Below, in pieces: positions 15,656 through 24,092 of a stretch of 64,000 nt of DNA. The translations under genes and the position numbers were made by a program. Every line of letters starts with the position of its first letter. Within the stretch, counting starts at the first letter, position 1. Location of the stretch: NCBI RefSeq assembly GCF_003319175.1, contig NZ_QOHK01000001.1, positions 62,001 through 126,000 on the forward strand, given 5' to 3'. The stretch comes from Blastococcus sp. TF02-8 (GTDB lineage Bacteria; Actinomycetota; Actinomycetes; Mycobacteriales; Geodermatophilaceae). Below the pieces are notes generated by a model. It saw only the letters and a list, made by a program, of their open reading frames with translations. It had not been told where the DNA came from and searched no databases.

Positions 15656-17282
15656 GCGCGCTCCCCCGTCGCGTCCACGCCGACCGGAGGACGGCCAGCA
15701 CCGCGCCCACACCGAGGGTGGTCAGCACCCACTCGGGCCCGGAGCCGAGCCGCTGCGCGACGGTGACGTCGTCGCGCTGGGCGATCTCCTCCACGAAGAC
15801 CGCGGGCGTGAACAGCTCCGACCGGCGCACGACCGTGCCGTCGGGGGCCACGACGGCGGAGATCCCGCTGGTGGCCGCGACCGCGACCGTGCGCCCGAAC
15901 TCGACGGCGCGCAACCGGCTCATCGCCAGCTGCTGGGCGCTCTCGTCGGTGTAGCCGAACGTGGCGTTGTTGGTCTGGACGACGAGCATCCCGGCTCCGC
16001 CGTCGACGACGTCGCGCACGAGGTCGTCGTAGACCACCTCGAAGCAGATGAGGTCGCCCAGCCGGACACCGCCCAGATCGAGGACGCCGACCTCCGTGCC
16101 CTTGGCGAAGTCCCGGCGGACCAGGTCGACCTTCTCGCTGAAGAAGCGGAAGAAGGCGCGCGCGGGCACGTACTCGGCCAGCGGGACGGGGTGGCGCTTG
16201 ACGTAGGTCTCGCCCGGGCCGGTCTCCGGGGACCAGACGATGGCGGTGTTGCTCACGAAGCGACCCGGTCCTTCCACCACCGCGCCCACGAGGACGGGTG
16301 CTCCGACGGCGTCTGCGGCCTGCTGGATGCGGCGCGCTGCGTCGTCGTTGCGGTAGGGGTCGATGTCGGAGCTGTTCTCCGGCCAGAGGACGACGTCGGG
16401 CTGCTGCTCCCGGCCGGCGGCCACGTCGTCGGCGAGCTGGAGCGTCTGCTCGACGTGGTTGTCGAGCACGGCCCGCCGCTGCGCGTTGAAGTCCAGCCCG
16501 GCGCGCGGCACGTTCCCCTGGACGACCGCGACCGCCGCGGTCGGGCCTCCGGCGGTCAGGGACGAACCCGCCAGCGGCAGCCCTGCCAGCGCGCCCACGA
16601 GCGGCACGGCGAGCACCGCGGCGACGGCGAGCGCTGCGGTGCGCAGCGCGGGGGCACGCTCCCCCGCCGGGCGGTCGCGATCGGCGCTGCGCCAGGCCCG
16701 GTACAGCGCGGGCACCGCGGCGGCGAGCAGCGTGCCCATGAGCGCGACGGCGAAGCCGACCAGCGGGACCCCGCCGTAGGCGGCCAGCGAGAGCAGCGGA
16801 CCCTCGGTCTGGCTGAACCCGAGCCGGCCCCACGGGAACCCGCCGAGCACGAAGCGGCTGCGCAGCGCCTCGTCGGCGACCCAGAGCGCGGCAGCCCACA
16901 GGGGCCACAGCGGCAGCCGGGAGGTGACGGCGAGCGCGGCGCCCAGGAGCGCCGTGTGCAGGGCCTCGAAGCCGGCCAGCGCCAGCCACGGGAACGGGCC
17001 CACGTAGATGCCGGTCCACGAGAGCAGCGGCACGAAGAAGGCCAGCCCGAGGACGAGGCCGAGCCACAGCCCCGAGCGGGCACGCTGCCCGCGCACGGCG
17101 AGGGAGAGCGCGGCCGGTGCGAGCACGGCGAGCGCCGGCAGGTCGTGGCCGGGGAAGGCGAGGAAGAGGGCGAGGCCGCCCACGAGCGCGAGCGAGGTGC
17201 GCCACGGGAGCCGGTCGGCCGTCCGGGTGCCCGGGATGGCACGGACGCGGGGAGCCGCCGAGCGCGGCAGCGTGCCCGTCAC
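15648..17282 (-). CDS. lnt: Apolipoprotein N-acyltransferase
   Basis: The protein has 544 residues. Several membrane helices span about 20-210, followed by a nitrilase-like extracytoplasmic domain (about 235-500) and a last helix. The Glu-Lys-Cys triad is visible as LWPENSSDIDP, YVKRHPVPLAEY and LICFEVVYDDL. Lnt adds a third acyl chain to the N-terminal Cys of lipoproteins. The GTG at 17282 is a choice by family length; the frame stays open further upstream. It overlaps the mannose synthase gene. In mycobacteria these two functions are fused in one protein, Ppm1, so the separate overlapping genes look like the unfused state. Confidence 0.9.
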   Translation of the reverse strand: MTGTLPRSAAPRVRAIPGTRTADRLPWRTSLALVGGLALFLAFPGHDLPALAVLAPAALSLAVRGQRARSGLWLGLVLGLAFFVPLLSWTGIYVGPFPWLALAGFEALHTALLGAALAVTSRLPLWPLWAAALWVADEALRSRFVLGGFPWGRLGFSQTEGPLLSLAAYGGVPLVGFAVALMGTLLAAAVPALYRAWRSADRDRPAGERAPALRTAALAVAAVLAVPLVGALAGLPLAGSSLTAGGPTAAVAVVQGNVPRAGLDFNAQRRAVLDNHVEQTLQLADDVAAGREQQPDVVLWPENSSDIDPYRNDDAARRIQQAADAVGAPVLVGAVVEGPGRFVSNTAIVWSPETGPGETYVKRHPVPLAEYVPARAFFRFFSEKVDLVRRDFAKGTEVGVLDLGGVRLGDLICFEVVYDDLVRDVVDGGAGMLVVQTNNATFGYTDESAQQLAMSRLRAVEFGRTVAVAATSGISAVVAPDGTVVRRSELFTPAVFVEEIAQRDDVTVAQRLGSGPEWVLTTLGVGAVLAVLRSAWTRRGSAHG

Positions 17283-17806
17283 GGGCCCCCCTCGCCTGCC
17301 GGCACGCGCTGCCTCCCGGATGCGGCCGCCCACGTGGAGCGGATCGTCCCCGCGCCGCTCGGGCGGGGTCCGGACCGCCGGTGGAGCGGCGGTCCCGACC
17401 CAGCATCCCATTCCGTCCGGCGCGGTCGACGGGCATACGCCCAGATCACCCGCACGGGCTGCGGCTCTCCCGGTCGTCGGCGCCGGCGGGGGCTCCAGGT
17501 GGTCGGCGCGCCTTCGGGCCGGACGGCCGCTCGCCGGGTGCGAGCGGCGCGACCGTTGTCTGATGGCGCGGGTCCACGTGGGCTCCGCCGGGTGCCCGGC
17601 GCCGTCTCGTCCGGGTGCGCTCCGCTCCTCCCCGGTCCGGCTGCGCGCGGCGCGGCCGGAGCCGTGCCGCGTCGACCGGGAGGACCGACGCGCCCGCCGG
17701 AGGAGCACGGTGCGGTGCTCTCGGTCAGGAACTCCAGGGACTGTAAGAAGTTCGCGCCGCGGAATCGAGACCCCGGAGAGCTGCGCGTCGCAGTGTGACC
17801 CGATCG
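17283..17806. other. 524-base intergenic region upstream of lnt
   Basis: No convincing gene, tRNA or strong hairpin is seen. All frames here are low-complexity Arg/Pro/Gly-rich translations of GC-rich DNA. The promoter for the lnt-ppm1 unit should lie here, but no clear box was found. Confidence 0.5.
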
Positions 17807-19327
17807 TTACTGATCGCTACCGCCGTGGATCGGCGCCCCGTCGACGACGAGCAGCCGGCAGTCCGGCCGGAGGCGGTCGGCGAGCACGCGGGAGAGCCCG
17901 TCCGTCGTCGCCCACAGCGCCAGGTCCGCGGGCGCACCGACGCCCAGCGGTCCGGTGGCGTGCTCGGCGCGGGCGGCATACCAGCCCCCGTGGGTGGCGG
18001 CGTCGAACGCGTCGTACGGGCGCAGCCCGGAGCCCGGTGTCCGGTGGTCGACCGCCGCGTGCACACCGCCCCACGGGTCCAGCGGGGTCACCGGCGCATC
18101 GCTGCCCAGTGCCAGGGCGACGCCCGCGTCGGCCAGGTCGGCGAACGGGTTGCAGGCCAGCGCCCGGGCCACCCCGAGCCGTTCGGCGTACATGCTGCCG
18201 TCGCCGCCCCAGGTCGCGTCGAAGGCGGGCTGCACGCTGGCGACGACGTCCCAGGCGCGCATCCGCTCCAGCACGTCGGCCGTCGGCATCTCCAGGTGCT
18301 CCAGCCGGTGCCGGCAGGCGCGGACGGGGGCGACCCCGACCTCCTCGACGACGCGGCCGATCGCCTCCAGCACCTGGCTCACGGCGGCATCGCCGATGCA
18401 GTGGAACCCGGCCTGGACGCCGGCCAGCGTGCAGGCACGCACGTGCTCGACGAGCGCCTCCGTCGCGAACCGGAGCTCCCCGGAGGTGTCGGGTCGGTCG
18501 CTGTAAGGACTGCCGAGGGCGGCCGTGTGCGAGCCGAGCGCGCCGTCGCAGAAGAGGTCTCCCCCGGCCCCGGCGAGGCCCAGCTCGCGCACCAGGTCGA
18601 GCCCGCCGCGCTCGGAGAGCTCCCCCCAGTACCCCACCACCCGGGGCGCCGGACCGGACCGTGCGAGGGCCAGCAGCTCTCGCAGGTCGTCGGCCGAGGA
18701 GACCTCGGGCCCGGCCATCTCGTGCAGGGTGCCGATGCCCAGGGTGGCCGCAGTGTCGAGCGTCGCCCGCTGGGCCGCCCGGCGCTGGGCGGCGTCGACC
18801 GCGCCGTAGGCGGCCTGCCGGGCTGCGTGGTGGGCGTCCAGACGGAGCCGACCGTCCGGCGAGAAGCCGGGCAGCTCGGCGATGCCGGGGATACGGTCGA
18901 GCAGCGCGGTGGAGACCGTCGCCGAGTGCACGTCGACCCGTGCCAGGTACGTCGGGCGGTCGCCGACGACGGTGTCGAGGTCGTGGCGCGTGAGCCCTCG
19001 CCGCTCGGGCCAGGCGGTCTCGTCCCAGCCGGTGCCGAGCACGATGCCGGCCGCCGACCGCTCCGCGTGGGCGCGCAGCGCGGCCAGTGCTCCAGCAAGG
19101 TTCGAGCTCGAGTCGAGGTTGAGGCCGGTCAGCGCCAACCCGGTGGAGGTGGCGTGCACGTGCGCGTCGACGAACGCGGGGGTGAGCAGCGCCCCCTCCC
19201 CCGCGATCACGCGGTGCGCGCCCGGCGCGTCGGCGGCATCGCCGAGCCAGGCGATGCGCCCCTCGACGACGTGCACCGCCCGACCGGGGCGGTCCCCCAC
19301 GGTGACGTCGGTGACGAGCAGGCTCAT
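17807..19327 (-). CDS. Amidohydrolase, YtcJ-like
   Basis: The protein has 506 residues. The metal-binding HxH is in TPAFVDAHVHATS, a second His is in FHCIGDAAV, then HRLEHLEMP, and the C-terminal metal Asp is in LGSDAPVTPLDPWGG. This is the Amidohydro_3/YtcJ arrangement. Family members hydrolyse amide-like bonds, but substrates are mostly unknown. The ATG at 19327 is chosen because GGAGAGG lies about six bases upstream; an open frame to 19414 lacks conserved sequence. It is divergent from the DHFR-like pseudogene. Confidence 0.88.
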   Translation of the reverse strand: MSLLVTDVTVGDRPGRAVHVVEGRIAWLGDAADAPGAHRVIAGEGALLTPAFVDAHVHATSTGLALTGLNLDSSSNLAGALAALRAHAERSAAGIVLGTGWDETAWPERRGLTRHDLDTVVGDRPTYLARVDVHSATVSTALLDRIPGIAELPGFSPDGRLRLDAHHAARQAAYGAVDAAQRRAAQRATLDTAATLGIGTLHEMAGPEVSSADDLRELLALARSGPAPRVVGYWGELSERGGLDLVRELGLAGAGGDLFCDGALGSHTAALGSPYSDRPDTSGELRFATEALVEHVRACTLAGVQAGFHCIGDAAVSQVLEAIGRVVEEVGVAPVRACRHRLEHLEMPTADVLERMRAWDVVASVQPAFDATWGGDGSMYAERLGVARALACNPFADLADAGVALALGSDAPVTPLDPWGGVHAAVDHRTPGSGLRPYDAFDAATHGGWYAARAEHATGPLGVGAPADLALWATTDGLSRVLADRLRPDCRLLVVDGAPIHGGSDQ

Positions 19328-19425
19328 GCCGGGTCCTCTCCTGCCGGTGTGCGCGACCGCTGGAAGCAGATCACGACACCCCCACGGGTTCCCCCGCGGC
19401 CCGGTGACCGGCATCCTTCGCGCCC

Positions 19426-19986
19426 ATGGGGAACGTCGTGGTGCAGATGACCGTGTCGCTGGACGGCTTCATGTCGGGGCCCGACGACGAGCTCGACTGG
19501 CACCTGGTCGACGAGGAGCTGCACACCTACTTCAACGACGAGCTGCGGCGGTCGGCCGCCTTCTTCGAGGGACGTCGGACGTACGAGCTCATGGAGGGTT
19601 ACTGGCCGACGGCGGACTAGCAGCCCGACGCCTCGCCGGCCGAGCGCGACTTCGCCGCGATCTGGCGGGCCGTGCCGAAGGTCGTCTTCTCCCGGACGCT
19701 GCAGGAGGTGGGCCCGAACGCGGAGCTGGTGCGGAACGTCGTCCCGGACGACGTGCGGGCCCGCGTGGCGCAGGCCGGCGGGCCCGTGGTCGTCGGCGGG
19801 GCGGTGCTCGCCGCGGCGTTCGCGGAGCACGACCTCGTGGACGAGTACCGCACCTTCGTCGCCCCGGTCCTCATCGGCCGCGGGCGACCGGCGTTCCCGG
19901 CGGTGGACCGGCGCACGTCGTTGCGGCTGCTGGAGTCACGAGCCTTCGGCAACGGCGTCGTGCTGGTCCGGCACGGACGCGGCTGA
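19426..19986 (+). pseudogene. Dihydrofolate reductase/RibD C-terminal-like protein, broken by in-frame TAG
   Basis: The frame encodes MTVSLDGFMSGPDDELDW, FFEGRRTYELMEGYWPTAD, then a TAG stop at 19618-19620, then QPDASPAERDFAAIWRA in the same frame. It continues through VVFSRTL, GGPVVVGGAVLAAAFAEHDLVDEY and VLIGRGRPAF to the natural end, 186 codons in all. This is the YyaP/YwjB-like reductase family. Only one codon is defective; intact relatives read through here with Asp, Glu or similar. The downstream half is still well conserved, so the mutation is recent or is a sequencing error. If real, the 64-residue product would be inactive. Confidence 0.85.
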
Positions 19987-20021
19987 TGTTTGTCACGCGG
20001 ACCCAGCGGTAGCCATCGGCG

Positions 20022-20549
20022 ATGGGAGCCGGAGGCGAGGTGCTGTGCACCGAGCGGCTCCGCCTGCGCTGCTGGACGACCTCTCCGGCCGACCTCGCGC
20101 GTCTCGCCGACCTCTACGGCCGGGAAGAGGTCACGCGGTGGCTCGGCGGACCCCCGCGGGTGCCGCTGGACGAGCTCGTGCACCGGTGGCACCACGTGCA
20201 CGAGACCGACGGGCGGTTCGGCTGCTGGGCCGTCCAGCGTCCGGACGGCGTCGCGGCCGGAACGCTGCTGCTCAAGCCGTTGCCCGACGGGGTCGGCGAG
20301 GTGGAGGTGGGCTGGCACCTGCACCCGGACTCGTGGGGCCGGGGCTACGCCACCGAGGCCGCCAGGGCGGTGATCGACCGCGCGTTCGGGCTGGGCCTGC
20401 CGGAGGTCTACGCGGTCGTCCGTCCGGGCAACGAACCGTCGATGGCGGTGTGCCGCCGGCTCGGGATGTCCCCGCTGGGCCGGATGCGGCGCTGGTACGC
20501 CGTGGAGCTGGAGGCGTTCCGGCTGATGGCGCCGGTCGTCGTGGAGTGA
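20022..20549 (+). CDS. GNAT acetyltransferase, RimJ/RimL type
   Basis: The protein has 175 residues. It starts with TERLRLRCWTTSPADLARLADLY, the TERLxLR opening typical of RimJ/RimL-like enzymes. The acetyl-CoA loop is PDSWGRGYATEAARAVIDRAF, and the C-terminal element is VRPGNEPSMAVCRRLGM. These cytoplasmic enzymes acetylate protein N-termini or small molecules; the substrate here is unknown. A TAGCCA hexamer at 20010-20015 lies six bases before the ATG, a weaker form of the leaderless box seen elsewhere. Confidence 0.9.
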   Translation: MGAGGEVLCTERLRLRCWTTSPADLARLADLYGREEVTRWLGGPPRVPLDELVHRWHHVHETDGRFGCWAVQRPDGVAAGTLLLKPLPDGVGEVEVGWHLHPDSWGRGYATEAARAVIDRAFGLGLPEVYAVVRPGNEPSMAVCRRLGMSPLGRMRRWYAVELEAFRLMAPVVVE

Positions 20550-20550
20550 G

Positions 20551-21411
20551 TCAGCGGCGGCGCACGCGACCGGTGAGCCGGGCCAGCGGCGACTTCTTCG
20601 GCGCCCTGACCTCCTTGCCGGCGGCCCGGAGGGCGTCGGCGGAGGCCGCCTCGGCCGGGGTGGGCGCGCTGCCCCCGAGGTGGGCGGGCAGCCACCAGCG
20701 GTCGTCGTCGCCGGCCGGCTGATCGGGATAGCTGCGCTGGGCCTGGTCGAGCAGTTCCTCCATGGCCACGCGGGTGCGCTGCATGAGGGCCTGGATCTGC
20801 TCGCCGGGGCCGGCCACGATCGGCTCCCCCAGGATCACGGTGACCGGAACCCCCCGGCGGAGCTCGACCTTGTGCCCCTTGGTCGCCACCCGGTGCCCGC
20901 CCCAGACGGCGGCCGGGATGATCGGCACGCCGGAGTCGACGGCCATGCGGGCAGCGCCGGCCTTGAGATCCTTGACCGTGAAGCTGGTGCTGATCGTCGC
21001 CTCCGGGAAGACGCCGACGACCTCACCGTCCTTGAGGGCGCGCACTGCCGCCTCGAAGGCTGCCGAGCCGGCCTTGCGGTCGACAGGGATGTGCCGCATC
21101 GCGCGCATGAACGGCCCGGAGAAGCGGTTGTCGAAGACCGCCTTCTTCGCCATGAACCGCACCAGCCGGTGCCGGGGCAGCGCCCCGAGCCCGAGGAAGG
21201 TGAAGTCGAAGAAGCTCACGTGGTTGCTGCAGATGATCGCGCCCCCGGTGGCGGGCACGTGCTCGGACCCGCGGACGTCGAAGCGGAAGCGGAACAACCG
21301 GAAGACGACGAGCGCGACCCGGATGACGAACCGGTACGGCTTGTCCCTGGGGTCGGGTGCGGCACCGAACAGGTTCGGACGGACCACGTCGCGCCAGCTC
21401 GCCGTGTACAT
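20551..21411 (-). CDS. 1-acyl-sn-glycerol-3-phosphate acyltransferase-like (PlsC)
   Basis: The protein has 286 residues. Block I is the H-x4-D motif in ICSNHVSFFDFTFLG, block III is GVFPEATIS (EAT in place of the more common EGT/EGR), and block IV is VPIIPAAVWG. A hydrophobic segment near residues 28-45 may hold it at the membrane. The reaction should be acyl transfer to lysophosphatidic acid. The C-terminal 60 residues are a polar Pro/Ala tail. A TAGATT box six bases before the ATG suggests a leaderless message. It converges on the GNAT gene. Confidence 0.88.
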   Translation of the reverse strand: MYTASWRDVVRPNLFGAAPDPRDKPYRFVIRVALVVFRLFRFRFDVRGSEHVPATGGAIICSNHVSFFDFTFLGLGALPRHRLVRFMAKKAVFDNRFSGPFMRAMRHIPVDRKAGSAAFEAAVRALKDGEVVGVFPEATISTSFTVKDLKAGAARMAVDSGVPIIPAAVWGGHRVATKGHKVELRRGVPVTVILGEPIVAGPGEQIQALMQRTRVAMEELLDQAQRSYPDQPAGDDDRWWLPAHLGGSAPTPAEAASADALRAAGKEVRAPKKSPLARLTGRVRRR

Positions 21412-21417
21412 GGCGGA

Positions 21418-21423
21418 AATCTA
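21418..21423 (-). promoter_or_regulatory. Putative -10 box (TAGATT) of the acyltransferase gene
   Basis: On the minus strand TAGATT lies six bases before the ATG at 21411, with no ribosome binding site between. Confidence 0.4.
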
Positions 21424-21637
21424 GCCGGTGATCGGCGGTGGTGCCCGAGTGGCTTCCCCCGGCAGGCGGCCGGCGACCACCGCGTCCGGTCCCGGAACGG
21501 CGCGACGTCCGCTGCGCGGGTCGGCGGCGTGTCGCGGCGTGTCGAGGACGGTCGTGCGGGAAGCGGTTGACCGCACCAGCGCTCCGGGCCAGGTTCGGCG
21601 CCCTATCGAGAACGACCGGAACCGGAGGAGACAGCTG

Positions 21638-24091
21638 ATGCCCGAGTCGGCCGACGCCGCGGTGGAGCTCTTCAGGCTGGCGGCGCTGCGCGCCCCGCAG
21701 CGTGCCGCTGCGCCCCTGCCGAGGATCCTCGTCAAGCAAGGCGGGGCCGGCCTGACCGCCGGCGACGGCCCACGGAGGCCCGCAGGCGGAACCGGCGGCG
21801 GCACCGGAGGCGGAACCGGTGGCGGAACCGGCGGCGGCCAGCCGGTTCCGACCACACCGTTGGCGCTCGACCGGCTCGACGCCGCCCTCCTCGCCGCCGA
21901 GGACGCGATGGCTCCCCGCGCGGTCGCGGACTGGGTGAAGAGCGCGACCGGGCAGAAGCTGGAGACGATCGTCACCACGGAGGAGTACCGGGCCCAGCGC
22001 CGTCAGGCCCACCAGTCGCTGCTGGACGCGCTCGGTACGGCTCCCACCCTCTCGGTCGACCTGGCGGCGGCCGCTGCCGTGGGTCAGGCCCGCGAGACCG
22101 CGCTGCGAGCCGTCCGGGTGCTCGGGCTGCTCGACGTCCTCGCCGACCCGGCCACGGCCCCCGCGCTGGCCGACGCGGCAGCCGTGCGCACCTTCCTCCA
22201 CCACGCGGTCGTCGTGCTCCCCGCCGACGTCCCCCGACCGGCCGACAACCTGGCCCGCCCCCCGGCGATCGCGGACCTGAAGGTCGTGCGCCTCGGGCCG
22301 TCCCGGTACGTGCCCGGGGCCATCGCCCACGTCGAGAACGTCATGGGCCGGGAGCGCCGCCAACGGGTGCACGAGACGACCGAGCAGACCGAGACCACCA
22401 CCGTGCTCGAGACCGAGCGCACGGTCGAGAGCGAGTCGGAGCTGGAGACGGCCGAGCGGTCGGAGCTGCTGCAGGAGACCGGGCACGCCCTGCGCGAGGC
22501 GACCGACCTGGAGGCGGGAGTCGCGGTGAGCGCCGCCTACGGGCCCACCGTGCAGGTGGAGGCCGACACGCGGGTCGCGCGGCACACGTCCGCCGAGGAG
22601 GTGACCCGGGCGGCGGCCACGTTCACCAACTCCGTGACCAAGCGGGCGCGGGAAAGGATCGTGGACCGCACCCGCCAGACCCGGACGGTGCGGCGCCTGC
22701 TGGAGATCAAGGAGTCGAACACGCACGCCTTCGACAACAGCGGCGGAGCCGACCACATCCGGGGCGTCTACCGCTGGGTCGAGTCGGTGCAGGAGGCGTG
22801 GATCGAGGACTACGGCAAGCGGCTGATGCTCGAGTACGTGGTCCCCGAGCCGGCGGCCTTCCTCCGCTGGGCCGCGGGAGGCGCCCGGCCGCTCTCGGAC
22901 GTGGGCGAACCGCCGACTGCCCCGCACCGCCCGGGCCAGCCCGACGTACCCCTGGAGCCGGGCCACATCGACAGCGGCAACTACCTCGGACTGGTGGCGC
23001 GCCACGGGGCCGCAGGGGTGACGCCTCCCCCGGCCGAGTCCGTGGAGCTCGCCCTCGACTGGAAGGGCGAGCAGGACCAGGACCTGCACCTGTTCAGCGC
23101 GTCGTCCTCCCTGAAGGTCCCCAAGGGCTACCACGCGAACTACTGGGAGGCCCAGTGCGTGACATGGGGGAAGAAGAGTCCGGACGGGGCCGTCTGGATG
23201 GCCGGCGTCGGTGCGACCGGAGGTATCGGCGAGGACAACAGCGACGCGCTGAAGAAGCACCTCTCGGGTGAGCTCGACGCGGCGGAGGACTCGCTGGTGC
23301 CCGTCGTCATGCTCGGCCGCGGCCTGATCAACCTGGCGACGGGTCTCCGCGTGCACTGCCGGCTCACCCAGGCCGGCCGGGAGCGCTGGCAGCTGTCGGT
23401 GTACGAGGCGGTGATGGCCGCCTACCGGGAGCAGCTGGAGGCGTTCGAGGCGCGCAAGGCCAGGGCCGAGGCGGCCCAGGCCTTCGATGCTCCCGCCGGG
23501 CTGGACGGCAGCAACCAGGCCGAGAACCGGGTCGTCGAGCGCCGCGAGCTGCGCCGAAGCATCATCCACATGCTGCTGGGCCACTCCCCCGACACGGGCC
23601 CGTTCAGCGGGCAGGCGGTGGTGCCGGACGACGCCGGCGGCCCACCGCGCCTCGACCTGGCGGTGGCGGCCGCGGAGCGCGACCTCCTCGCCTTCGTGGA
23701 GCAGTCCTTCGAGTGGCCGAACATGACCTGGGTCCACTGCCCGTACTACTGGCAGGCCCGCGAACGCTGGGCGGAGGACGCCCGTGCCAGTGGCCCCGAC
23801 CCCGCCTGGACGGCCTTCCTCACCGCCGGCGCCAGCCGGGTGGTCCTGCCGGTCCGCCCCGGATTCGAGTCCGCGGTGGCCCTCTACCTCGCGACCGGGA
23901 TCATCTGGGCCGGCGGCCAGGTGCCCACGGTGGGCGATCCGGCCTACCTGGCGATCGCCGACGAGATCGCCGAGTCGCTGGGCACCCGGAGCGCCGCCGC
24001 CGTCCCGGCGCGAACCCCGCTGGACCCCGTGCGCCTGCCGACGTCCCTGGTGTGGCTGCAGCCCAGCGGCAACCTCGAGCCGGTGGCCTGA
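21638..24091 (+). CDS. Large protein of unknown function, first gene of a two-gene cassette
   Basis: The protein has 817 residues and no family I can name. A Gly/Thr linker (residues about 50-67, four GGGT-like units) separates a short N-terminal part from a mostly helical body. Residues about 240-290 are very rich in Glu and Thr (ETTEQTETTTVLETERTVES) and probably form a coiled coil. Around 376-407 comes the striking block IRGVYRWVESVQE followed by YGKRLMLEYVVPEPAAF, which looks like a family signature. There is no signal peptide or membrane segment. GGAGGA precedes the ATG. One base separates its stop from the next gene, so the two probably act together. Confidence 0.8.
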   Translation: MPESADAAVELFRLAALRAPQRAAAPLPRILVKQGGAGLTAGDGPRRPAGGTGGGTGGGTGGGTGGGQPVPTTPLALDRLDAALLAAEDAMAPRAVADWVKSATGQKLETIVTTEEYRAQRRQAHQSLLDALGTAPTLSVDLAAAAAVGQARETALRAVRVLGLLDVLADPATAPALADAAAVRTFLHHAVVVLPADVPRPADNLARPPAIADLKVVRLGPSRYVPGAIAHVENVMGRERRQRVHETTEQTETTTVLETERTVESESELETAERSELLQETGHALREATDLEAGVAVSAAYGPTVQVEADTRVARHTSAEEVTRAAATFTNSVTKRARERIVDRTRQTRTVRRLLEIKESNTHAFDNSGGADHIRGVYRWVESVQEAWIEDYGKRLMLEYVVPEPAAFLRWAAGGARPLSDVGEPPTAPHRPGQPDVPLEPGHIDSGNYLGLVARHGAAGVTPPPAESVELALDWKGEQDQDLHLFSASSSLKVPKGYHANYWEAQCVTWGKKSPDGAVWMAGVGATGGIGEDNSDALKKHLSGELDAAEDSLVPVVMLGRGLINLATGLRVHCRLTQAGRERWQLSVYEAVMAAYREQLEAFEARKARAEAAQAFDAPAGLDGSNQAENRVVERRELRRSIIHMLLGHSPDTGPFSGQAVVPDDAGGPPRLDLAVAAAERDLLAFVEQSFEWPNMTWVHCPYYWQARERWAEDARASGPDPAWTAFLTAGASRVVLPVRPGFESAVALYLATGIIWAGGQVPTVGDPAYLAIADEIAESLGTRSAAAVPARTPLDPVRLPTSLVWLQPSGNLEPVA
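21785..21838 (+). repeat. 12-bp tandem repeats coding a Gly/Thr linker
   Basis: Four and a half units of a GGCGGAACCGGC-like 12-mer encode repeated Gly-Gly-Thr-Gly near residue 50 of the 817-residue protein. The copy number may vary between strains by slippage. Confidence 0.8.
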
Positions 24092-24092
24092 G

